NCBI GenBank assembly: GCA_003260075.1
Contig: QLIY01000312.1
Coordinates: forward strand, 96,586 to 160,585
Length of the DNA stretch: 64,000 nucleotides
Direction: 5' to 3'
Origin: Phallusia mammillata
Lineage: Eukaryota; Chordata; Ascidiacea; Phlebobranchia; Ascidiidae
Part shown: positions 21,560 to 32,300 of the stretch, in pieces
Layout of the letters: each line of letters opens with the position of its first letter
Position numbering within the stretch: position 1 is the first letter of the stretch
Made by a program: the position numbers and the translations under genes
The notes under the pieces: generated by a model
What the model was told of the DNA's origin: nothing
The model's database searches: none
What the model saw: the letters and a program-made list of their open reading frames with translations, nothing else

Positions 21560-22591
21560 TCATTTTTCAGATTGTTTATCTTGATTTTGGTCCGGTTGGT
21601 TGTCGATTTTTTCCGAGACGTTGAATACTTTCATTTCTATGTTTCTTTTATCTTTGTTTTCTGCAGCAGTTTGGTCGTTTGGCAAATCCGGATTCCACAC
21701 ACCATTGTTGTCAGGATTTTCGGAAGGATGGACCTTTACTAATTTTCCAATCTGAATCATCTTGAAGGAGAAGAACCGTTTCTTGTAATCAGGAAAAGAA
21801 AATATCGAAGTAATGACATTGAGCATAAAATGCAACGACAGGGAAATAACAGAAAACAACTGGGTGGGACATCCAATCAAATTTTATTATCATAGGCCTG
21901 GAGAACCGTAGAAACACCAAAAAAGCAACGGCAGATCCCCCCCCCCAGCACAACGAATGTAGACACCCTTGGTATTTGTCAAATATCTGTAGTGTGTCGA
22001 CAACGGCAAGAGATAAAGAACCAGAAGGGCAACTTGAAACAGAACAAGACCTATTGAACCTACCATTGCAAAGCTTACTATGGTAGGCCGTGACATACAT
22101 CGTTTCATCGGTCAATGCTGTGACTGCGACAAGAAAGTAACTACAATTTGTATCAGAGAAAAAAATGTGATACCAGTCAGAACAAATTTGCTCAAAATCT
22201 TTGCTCTTTTTACCCACACCTCATCAGAGCGAACTGTCTTGTACACTGCATGTTGACGAAGCCACAAAGAAAGATAAACCAGATAAACCGCGATACTAGC
22301 TGGGACCACGGTGAAATTTACCAACCAGGTACACACTGTAGAGTTGAATTTCTTCAAAATTATCTCTACTAACAGAGCCATTGCAGCCCAAAACATAAGG
22401 AAACAAGAGGCTGTGCAAAGTCGGTTGTTGAGTTGCAAGCCTTTCTGTTGTGAATGCAGCTGATACACAAACGAAGTTATTGTCAGATAACCCGTTATTG
22501 CGATTAACGTTCCGACTGACATCCTGTCAATGATTGTCGATTCACTCACAATCGTGAAAGTATCATTCAACGTTGAAGAGTTATTGGCCAT
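21560..22591 (-). pseudogene. 7TM receptor-like pseudogene (stop plus frameshift)
   Basis: It starts MANNSSTLNDTFTIVSES and reads helices 1-4 normally. At 22112 an in-frame TGA stands where paralogues have Leu in the loop just before the conserved loop Cys (H-stop-P-M-K-R-C). The same frame is open again after it. A poly-C tract at 21937-21946 interrupts helix 6. A second, independent frameshift occurs in helix 7 around 21850-21870: one frame gives FDWMSHPVVF and the next gives SVISLSLHF followed by NVITSIFSFPDYKKR. The tail is longer and more diverged (ending DQNQDKQSEK) than in other copies. The stop and shift lie outside the poly-C join, so inactivation is likely real, though sequencing error cannot be excluded. 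Confidence 0.75.
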
Positions 22592-24002
22592 ATCTGCTAC
22601 ACTATGTCTTATTACCTATTACAGAAACACAATTTGATGCATTAAACTTCCCTATTCGCAAAACGTCTTGCTGACACGAACGTAAAACGAGATAAACTAA
22701 ATGGCTTAACTTTCCTATTTATTACCAAGTGAAAAATATACATACAAAGTACAATTGTACATCTGCTGCTTTGGGGCCCAAGTGCCAACTATAGGACATC
22801 GTTTTTGTATTTTTTGAGGTTTTTATTTACATCAAAATACTGAATAAAACTCAATATGTGGCTGCGGCATTTTAAGAACGATCTGTATTGGCGTTTGCGC
22901 CCTTTTGTGCTGCCCAGTTGGTTTTTAAAATAATTGTTTATTACATATGTTTCAACCAAAACAAAACTCAGATTTTTTATATCTGCACAACACGTACATC
23001 ATTTTTGCCTCTATACTGATCAAATCTACGTCGAGTGTGTTACGGATCTTACATATTATACCCGTTTTCGTGATGTTGTATGCATTGGTTAGCTTCATGT
23101 TACAGCTAAACAGGGTTGCATGCGTAACACCGGTCAAGCATACGTCAATTGTGAGCGCGTTAATTTTGTCGGACCATATGGCATATTTTGATATTTTACA
23201 GGTAATCACTAACCAACCACCTATTTGGTTATGGGACGACATATGGTCGAATGAAAGCACTCAGCTTAATTTGTTGTTAGTCTAAACAACCGCACGTTAA
23301 CTCAACTTGTTAACCGCAACATAAGCCGGTCGCATGATAAAATTAAAAGCCTATTCGAGGTTAAAACAATTAAAATTAGCTCATCATATGGTTAATATAC
23401 ACTAATATACACCAGGGAGCCATTCGTTTTGTACGCATGCAATTTGGTTCATTTAATTGTGCTTCTCAGAATATTTATTAAAATGTTTTTAACCCATAGA
23501 ATTGACAAGGCCAAAATGTTTGGTAAAGTATTTCATTTTAACACCGCTTTTGGTGGTTTAAAATTGCTTCATAGTAAGCACGACAGAGTGTAACATAACC
23601 CAAAGCTTCTCACCAACTAAAAAACATAATTTTTGTACCTAAGATTGCGGCTAATTTGAGCTGACAAATGTATTTTTTACCCTGAAGTGTTATTTACCCT
23701 GATGAAGGCGACCTGTATGGGACGTCGAAACGTCGGAATAAAAATACACTTGCAAGAAGAGCTCTAAAAACTTGATATTATGCCTGGCATTGTTATTTTC
23801 TCCAAAGTTAACTCTTTTCAACTTAGTACCGCAGTGATTTTAAAATAGATGAACATTGGGAAAAGCTTTATGTAGAATTTCGTGTTGCTTTACGTAGAAT
23901 CTGTCAGCTGAGTGGTAAGCATTTGTTTTGGTCTGCTTAATGACCGGCTGATTCGGTATGACGCCTTAAATGGGCCTGGCGTACTTTGATGTGTGTTTAA
24001 TT
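22592..24002. other. Intergenic region
   Basis: About 22960-23340 resembles a diverged, degenerate version of the 7TM flank module (catgcgtaacaccggtcaag, then accatatggcatattttg). The stretch near 23695-23750 carries ctgatgaaggc and gtcgaaacgtcgg, wording common at the ends of dispersed animal repeats. No gene is supported. Confidence 0.4.
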
Positions 24003-24417
24003 CAGTGGTTCTCAGCCGAGTTCTAATGATTCGCACAAGGAAATTGATCAAGCGCGACTTAAAAAATGTTTTAGCGTTTTAAATAACATGAAACTTGCTT
24101 AAAAACATTCTTCATAGGCAACAAACCAAAATGCATTGTGAAATTTTAACCCCATTGTGATGTACCAGAGGTTAATTGTCTGTGGCAAAAACGCCACGTT
24201 ATAGTGTAATGGCATTTTTGTTGATTTCCGATGTCGCAACCCAGCAAAACGATTGAAATTTTAGTCCTGGTCCAAACATGGTTTGTATATTCTGCACAAT
24301 GTTTTGGTTGCTTGTTAATGAAAAAGGACAAAAAATACCAAAACCTTCAAAAGGGTCCGCGATTAGCTTGATAGTATCAAGAAAGGTCCGCAATGGCAAA
24401 AAGGTTGAGAATCACTG
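24003..24417. mobile_element. hAT-type MITE
   Basis: The element starts CAGTGGTTCTCAGCCG and ends ggttgagaatcactg, the near-exact inverse. The flanking octamers are gtttaatt and gtttaaat (7 of 8 match). No transposase is encoded; the ORF through its right half is fortuitous. Confidence 0.75.
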
Positions 24418-25087
24418 GTTTAAATTCATGTACGTCATACTTTCGCCGCTAGGGTTTCTAGCCTACGAAATCTTAAACGAAACGACACCGCAAATCTTTG
24501 CAAGGCTTGTATTCGAGCTGCGCCACATGGAGGCGCTATGGCACAGTGCACGTCCAAAAAGCGGATGAGCGATATAGAAATTGTACGAGAGCGCTAACGG
24601 TCTGTTCGAGGCGATTTCCCTGACCGGATTGTCCGAAGTAATTTTGTCAAATCTTTGTGCCACTGAGCGCCACAGTCAAAGCGTGAACTTTAAAACAAAC
24701 AAAAAACAACGATTTTTCCCACCACGAAAAATATAAGAATTGAAAGTAAAGGATGACGTCACTTCAGGCTGTGACGTAGGTAGTGACGTAACAGCGGTAT
24801 TGCTGACGTAACAATACCGAGCGCAACAGCCGTCCGATTATCGTTTGTCGATTTGAACTGTCTAGGAATGTACGATGCTCATCATGAGATCATCACGCCG
24901 TGATATGGACAAGATCGTGATAGATTCATTTCACACAAGACAAAAATTTGGATTGGAGTCTTCGGAGCATCGTCTCGATCATATGAACTCATTATGAGAC
25001 ACCGGTTCACGAGGTGATTCTTGATCCGTGAGTCTACTCTCTGCAAATAGAAATGATGTAAATTCATGAAATAAGGACAATCTAGTC
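24418..25087. other. Intergenic sequence between two MITEs
   Basis: I recognise no gene. Around 24750-24820 there are several close copies of tgacgt(a/c). Downstream, 24870-25015 is unremarkable apart from short inverted repeats around atcatgagatc and cattatgagac. Confidence 0.35.
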
Positions 25088-25436
25088 CAGGGGTTCTTAA
25101 CCAGGGGTACATGTACCCCTTGGGGGTACGAAGCAACAAAGTAGGGGGTATGACAGTCAGTGTGAAATTATACATTATTTAGGCATATTTGTATAGAATG
25201 CATAACAAGTTACTTTGTTATGTGTAGTTGATTTTAATTGCCTGATTGTTGGTGTTCTGTAAATTTTGTTGAACTTACAAGACTGTTTTAATGCATGCAT
25301 TCAACATGTAAGTTATAAATACACTGAGATTAATTCCCATTATTGTTTGCTTCTGTCGGCCATTGTAGAGAGGGGGTACGAGAAAATATCATGAAAGCTC
25401 AAGGGGTACAAGCGCTAAAAAGGTTAAGAAACACTG
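25088..25436. mobile_element. hAT-type MITE downstream of the ZNF608/609 gene
   Basis: The element starts CAGGGGTTCTTAACC and ends ggttaagaaacactg, its near inverse. Perfect octamers atctagtc flank it at 25080-25087 and 25437-25444. Inside, the ends carry gggggtac repeats and there is no ORF. It lies 190 bp beyond the stop codon at 25626 and could fall within the 3' UTR of that gene. Confidence 0.85.
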
Positions 25437-25625
25437 ATCTAGTCAGACTTAATAAGCAGAGAAATTACATGTGAAAATATAGTTTCGAAACACATCGCCC
25501 AGTCAAGTTCTAAAAAGTAACACTTACATTTCAATTGAAAAGTTCGAAGGAACGTATCGAATAATATGGAAAAAGGAGTAGAGGAATCTACATCGGTTCA
25601 AAGAGACTACAGTTTTGTACAAGTC

Positions 25626-25714
25626 TTACCTTTTCTGGTTGTAAGCAGCAGGATATACAGCAGCTGCCACCGCTTCGCCGTTTGCCGCGATCACTGCGGT
25701 TGGTGGAATTGCAC
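25626..25714 (-). CDS. ZNF608/609 homologue, last recognised exon
   Basis: It encodes [20 protein letters not shown], then YPAAYNQKR and TAA. The stop overlaps a perfect splice donor (AAAAG|GTAAGA), so a further alternative 3' exon is possible; none was recognised. Acceptor atttttcag. Confidence 0.75.
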
Positions 25715-28700
25715 CTGAAAAATATAAACAAACTTAGTACAAACGCGTCAAAGTCTAACATTGCGTGGACACATAAATCAACATCCCAAGACTCTGAAAT
25801 ATTTGTGCGTACATGGACACGGTAAAAGTCGAAGAGGGGGGGCAAGACTGCAATATGGGCATAGAATTATACACGCAGTGAATGGCACATCACTCGTGGA
25901 GCTAATTCGATGCTGCCCGAACAGACAGAATTGGTAACGAATATGTGACAACGTTTTTAAAACCCAACTAACACCAGTTTAAAATAAATCAAAATGCTGA
26001 CAACCACATACCAGTATAGGGATAATGTTGATGTGGTGGGATAAACTGGTTAAATGGGACTCCCTCGTGAATGTGATGGTGCGTGTGTAAATGCCGCTGG
26101 GTGGGCGGCGAGGGTATCCTCTGGTCGCTGGGGTTTGTCGTGGGAATTCGGTTGGGGCCGGGTGCCAGGGCTAGGGCTTGTTTAGGGTCCGGACTGGGAC
26201 TCGTCTTACGGGAGGGTGGGCCTATAACAACACATAACTCAGTTTGATTGTATTGTTAAAGCTTGAACTGTGTGAAAGCTACATATAACAATACTTAGCT
26301 CAGTTTAATTGTATTGTTTTGGCTTGAAATGTGTAAAAGTTGCATATAACAACACATAGCTCTTACTTACCTTCTCTTGGTCTGTCCTTGGGCAAGTTGT
26401 AATGGGAATCTGGTTGTTCAACTCTAGTTCGGTCCTCTTTTGGCGATCTGCAAGTACACAGCATAATTTTGAACGATCAAATCGATGGTAAAACAACAAC
26501 ATCCCTGGTAGTCGAAAAAAAACTACAGAAAAATGTTGTTCGTTGGAAACAATACACGAACCTTGGGACGGGCGGCGGTATTTCTTTTGGTTCTTTTAAA
26601 GGCGGCGACTGTTTACCGTGTCCAGAAGGCTGGGAGCCGGGTGGGACCCAACCTTGCTGTGCGGGATAAATTGGGGCACCAGCGGGGTAAACATAACCTG
26701 TGCATAAGATTTCAATTAAAAAAAAACACTTTAATAACGAACAAAAAACTTTGCTAATCAAAAATAGTAATGTTTTTCATTACTATTCCTTGTTTTATAG
26801 AAAAAAGAGGTAGCAATGAATTTACCTGGCATGGGGTAGGGTACCCCTCTGTAAGGGGGTCTCGAGGGGTCGTACAGACCGGGGTACGGGCCACCAGGGG
26901 CTGCGGGGTAATATTGAAGATGACTGGGACTCTCAGCAGGGGACCGATAAATTCCACCTGGAACGTCCTTTGGCTGAAATTAAAATGAAAAAGGTTCAGT
27001 AATAAATAAAAATGAAAGGCAAGGGCCCAAAGAAAGCAAGAAATACGAAGGTGCCGTAAAATGACAAGATGAAAAAAGAAAGAGAAAAATAAAGAGTAAG
27101 AAAGGGGCAGAGATAACGGAAAAAATATGAAAGAAAAACAAATAACATCCCAAATTTATGAAATCATTAAGTCATATATCCGTATGAATTGAGATAAATA
27201 TACTAATTGAATCATCAATAAATATAAGGTTCATTACAGTCTTTATGCACCAAGCAATCAACTGGGAGATTCTGGTTTAAAGTTTCAATATACTGTATTA
27301 TTAACGCAGCTTGATCAAAACTGTCTTCATTGCTACCTTTTCTGGACTTCTTCCTTCACGCTGTTGCGGAGTAGGAGTCGATTGCTTCCTGAGAGGAGTA
27401 GTCTTCTGCTCCTCTTTTACCTCCATCCTCCTCGGAACTGGAGGGGGATGACGCTCTCCTGACTCTGATCTTCTGTGTCCGCTGGGTCCGGCTCCGGGGT
27501 TAGCGGAATGGGTGCGGGGTTGGGACCCAGGAGTGGGTATTTGGTTTGGGTGATGTGACGGCTGGGGCGACTTGTAACGGGTGATGGGTTGTTGGTGGGG
27601 GTGCTGGGGATGCACCGGGGTCGGAAAAGGGGACTTGTCCTTATTTGGCTGAAAGAAAAAAGTTGCATTGTGAAAGGTGAAATACACAACTACAAAAAAC
27701 TGTCATTGTGATTTTAGTTTTTAATCACGAAAATAATCAATCTCATACAAAGCTTTTTTATACTGTGAGACTGCAATAAAAAAATCGGCCGCGCTGTTAT
27801 GTACATTTTATTGCCTTTTTTAAAATAAGATCGATTTTAGTCCGACATGTTTTTCTCTGCAGCCATTGTTTCAAATAATTTGCACTTATTTTAACTGAAA
27901 GTGCGTGATTTCGGCTCTAAAACAAGCCTTGCAGAGATTTGTAGTGTCGTTGCTTATTATAGAGTTTTTCCACATCTACAAACAAGCACTATGTTTTAAA
28001 TTATATTACCTGATTCGGAAACGGTGAGATGGATCCAGTCGAATGACGTTGTTTTGCCTGATTCGCCACCCACAGGGCTGTTTTCTCGTGAGAACTCTCG
28101 GCTGGAGAAGACGGCGGGGCGACCTTAGTGACCTCGGGCTTGATTGGGAGTTTTTCTGCAAGTTCTGCGGGCTTTCGTGGTCGATTTTCCGGCGGTTTTT
28201 GCTGCTGTTGGTGTTGTTGCAAAGCTTGCTGCTGTTGTGCCATTTGTTGTTTCTGGTAGTCTTGCAACATCAGTTGTTCGTACGTTCTGAAGGTTTTTAA
28301 ATACATTTGTCAAAAACCTATTATTTAGTCCAAAACTGTCTATCTCGATGCCTATTTATTAAGACGAAATATATCTTTCTATTATTAAAAGAAACGATTT
28401 ATGCTTATTATCTGTTTTTATAAAACAGTTCAATATTATACTGATCAGAAGCAAGAATCTTTCTTTTATACATTTCATTGTCTGCGGGAGATTCGTTAAA
28501 TAACAAAACTGTTTCAGTTAGTCCAAAACTTACACAATTTTTGTACAAATGTGCTAAACAATTTCACAAAAATATATAATTTAATTTACCTCTGCTGGGC
28601 GGCCAAAATTTGATGGGGGTGAAAACTTCCCTGGGTTGGGTCAAATCCTGCTGCCGCCGCCGTTCCAAGCAGGTACGCGTAGGGGTACATTGGGGGCATA

Positions 28701-29268
28701 TGCTGGGCGAGTAAAGCTTGGGGGTTGGCCGCTGCAAATTGGGGATCACTGGGAGTCTTCGCTTGGCGTTCAGCCTCTCGCTGACCCACAGGTCCCTCTT
28801 TTAGTCGAGGTCTGGGCGGGCTTTGGGGACGCGGACGCATCCTTGGCTCTTCACTCTGCCGTGCGCCCTCTGCTGGTGACATTGATCGCATTGAAGCTGT
28901 CTCTGGGTGGCGCTGTGACTCCGCCACCGGTGTTTTGGTTCGCGACGTCGGCAAGCGATATTCGCTCGAAATTGTATTCATTACTTTTTCTTGCATTTTC
29001 ATCATTGGCGACTCGAGATGATCGACGCTGGCCCGCGGTTTCATATCAGGGTATTTCTGGCGGTAATTCCCATCATGATCAGCTACGTCACCAGTCGAAC
29101 TTCTTTGCTTCGCTGGAGCTTGCTCTGCGTTGCGACTTCCAGCAAGTTTGTTGTTGTTATTGCGGTTGCTCGAGGAGTTAGTCGGGGAATGGGCTCTGGA
29201 AGCCCGCAGTCGGTCTTGTGCCTGAGCCGATACTGCTGTCTGAGGCTTATGTGGATCCGGGAAAGGAT

Positions 29269-29325
<57 letters not shown>

Positions 29326-32300
29326 ATTATGAGTAGCGGGGGCTGCTGAACTCGCAACAGCCGTTACCATCCCTGGAACTTTTCTTGGACCCATTGGGTG
29401 CTGGGTAAAGCTTTGGGGGTAGCGCGCTCCAGGTTCGGTCTTGATATTTTGGGGCTGGCTAGGCGGAAGGATTGCTGACTCCTTCGGGGGCCTTGGGACC
29501 TGCTGGGAACGTTGGTGCAAACTTGCCATGTTGTTCAGCACTGCCGCGGCACCGCTAGTACTTGGAAAGGGTGCTGTTGTTGGCGCATTACAAACTGGGG
29601 TCTCGTTTTCCACATTACCACCAGATACAGGGGTCTCCTGCTTCACAGAAGAGGAGATCTCCCCGCCTTCGCCCGGCAGCTTCTTCTTACGAGGTTTTTG
29701 CTTTTTAGCCGAGTTTGGCGAAGTTATAGTGCCGGACGGAAGTAGGGTCTGCGTTGAACCGACAGGGATGGGAACGGTTTTGCCCTTGGCCGTTTTGACG
29801 CCGCCCGGATGCGTCACCGCACTGGTGGGGTATTCCCCCGTCGTGTAATGAATACTGCCGCTGCTCACGTGACCCGCCTCGCCTGACTGAATCGACACCG
29901 ACATTGGCAACTGATGCACCGTCTGTCCACTGCCGGAAGGTGGCGGCAAAGGGACTGACACCGGTGCTGAAGCATCTGGCGTCACAGGCAGGGATGACGT
30001 CATAGGTACGTCTTGTTTCGTTAGAAGCCCAGGTTTTTGGTAATATGTGGGTCTGGAATCAGACGTGGGTACAAAGGCCGGGTATTCGGAGGGTTCGCGA
30101 TAGGGGGCTACTGGGGCCGTGGGTGTGGCCACATATTCAGGTCGGGACACAAGAGACAAGGTGGGTGCCGGGGAATCCTGGCTGTAGGGGGCTGTTAGCC
30201 CGGGGAGAACCTGGTCTTCACTGTCAGCGAACTGGAGAAGAAGATTTTTCACTGCGAGTTCGTTTTCACTGTCGGCAGCAGTGGTTGTGACTTCAGCCCG
30301 GCGGTGGTATACTGTAGATGTTGTGATAGAATCTGTTAATAAGACAAAGATAATTGTATGTTAAAAACTATATCTCTGACAATATAGTTTCTTCTAGTCT
30401 TAAGAAACTGTAAACTACCTTACTTCCTCATTTAACAAGAACAAATCCAAAAACCTTCGTCTTGCTAGAAATAAATCTTACCATGCTGTTTTAGTGGTAT
30501 TTTTTTATATAATATTGTTTCAAAGGGTCAAGCAGCTTTAAACACAGTTTCAGCCAAATTAAACAAAATCAAAAACATTATTCTTGCGGAAAATAAATCA
30601 TACCTTGTGGCTTTGGGGGCTGACTTGATACCGCTACAGACGTTTGCACTGTGGCTCCCACATACGGTGATTCTGCAGGCCTCCCTAGTTCTTTATTTGC
30701 TGACGAATCGGCTTCTTCGACTAGCCGCGCTGTTGGTTTCGGTAAGACCTCTTTCGCCGTTTCTATGACAGCGGCCGACGTCTGTGGCTCCGGGGCGCTG
30801 GTCTCCATGGCAGTGGGTTCGGGTGGACTCGGAAGATTCGGTTGTACCGGTTCCTGTTTTGCGCTGGATTCGGAATCGGTGTTTCGCTCATCGCCGTCGC
30901 GATCGTCCACGTGATTGGTGACGTCATCTTTAACGTCATTCTCGCCGAAATCGAGGTGCGCGTGTGCCTGGTGATACTTGAGTCCATTGGCATGTCTGTC
31001 GAAAACAGGTTTTGACGAGTAATTAAAATTTCCAAAAATATGTTTTCTGTGCCTACACATATGGTACAAAAACATTCTAATTTCGAGTACTGCATGGCTA
31101 ACCTAAACATCTTCAATTGCGTGTAGTGCATATTAAAATAACTCATATAAATCAGACAGATTTTATATATATATAACAGAGATAATCTAAAACAAGATAG
31201 TAACACAACACAAACAAGATCGACAAGTTTAACAGAAGGTCGAAAGTCAAAATTGACGCTTACTTGTATCTCTTGTTGCAATTTGGATGTGGACAATCAA
31301 TAAAAACTGGGGATGAACATGTCGAAGATCCACTGCCTGGAAAAGAAAATCAAACAATTTTTAAAATGCAAACTTATGTCAAAAAGAAACACACATTGGC
31401 ACCACAATTTTTCTTTGTTGCTGTACATATGTAAGTTACCTCCGTTAGAACCGTTAGTATTTCTGTCGTTTTGCAATTGTTGCAGTTGTTGGGCAATGTT
31501 GCTTGCGTTTCTCGAGGAAGTCAATCTGGCGCGTTTCGATGACGTTTTTGGTGTTAAGCTTCCATCCATATCGTTCGCTTCAGATTCAGAAGTCTAAAAA
31601 ATACATCAATTTAAAAAAAACGGTTGGCGAAAAATTGTTGCCCAAATACCGGCAGAATTTTACAGTTTTTCTGGGATAATTGAACGCAATATTTTTTAGA
31701 AAGCAACGAATATCCCGGGATTGATTATGCGCCAACCTAACAATGCTGTTTTGGTTACATTAAACACGTTTTGTTGGTTTCAAAAGCGGGTGATTTGCAG
31801 AAATCGCTTAGTCACATCGGTTAACCTTAGCATTTTCTCAGCAGAGAACAAACTACGATTTACGGAATGACATGAAATGAAACAACAGTTAGCTCAAGGC
31901 TGTTGCTGTTATTGCGTTTCCAAGTCCACCGCAAACCGTACTCTCATCGCATTAATTTGCTTCGTGTATTTAATTCTACAGGCAAAATAAGTTCCGTGAG
32001 AAACAAATTTTACCTTATGTTCGAGGTTTCGTTTTTGCTTAACCATATTCTATTTGTAAAAGCATCAAACCAATCCCACAGAAAAGCGAGGCATGGCTTT
32101 TTACCCTGTTACTCCCAACAAACTGGAGTGCCGTTGGATGGTTACACTAGCCAATACGACCTATCTCTTGTCACTAGCTACATTGATGATACCTTATAGG
32201 TCGAAAAAAAGAGCCATGTCTGTAATTTATTCTATTTGAATAAGAAACTGACGATGCCTTATTGTTGACATTTAACACGCTTGCTTCAAGAAACCAAACG

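Noticed and set aside
23690-23755. Hammerhead-ribozyme-like core (CTGATGA then CGAAAC)
   Set aside because: The bases between do not form a contiguous stem II against the core, and no stem III/I partners are visible. It is more likely the conserved tail wording of a dispersed repeat.
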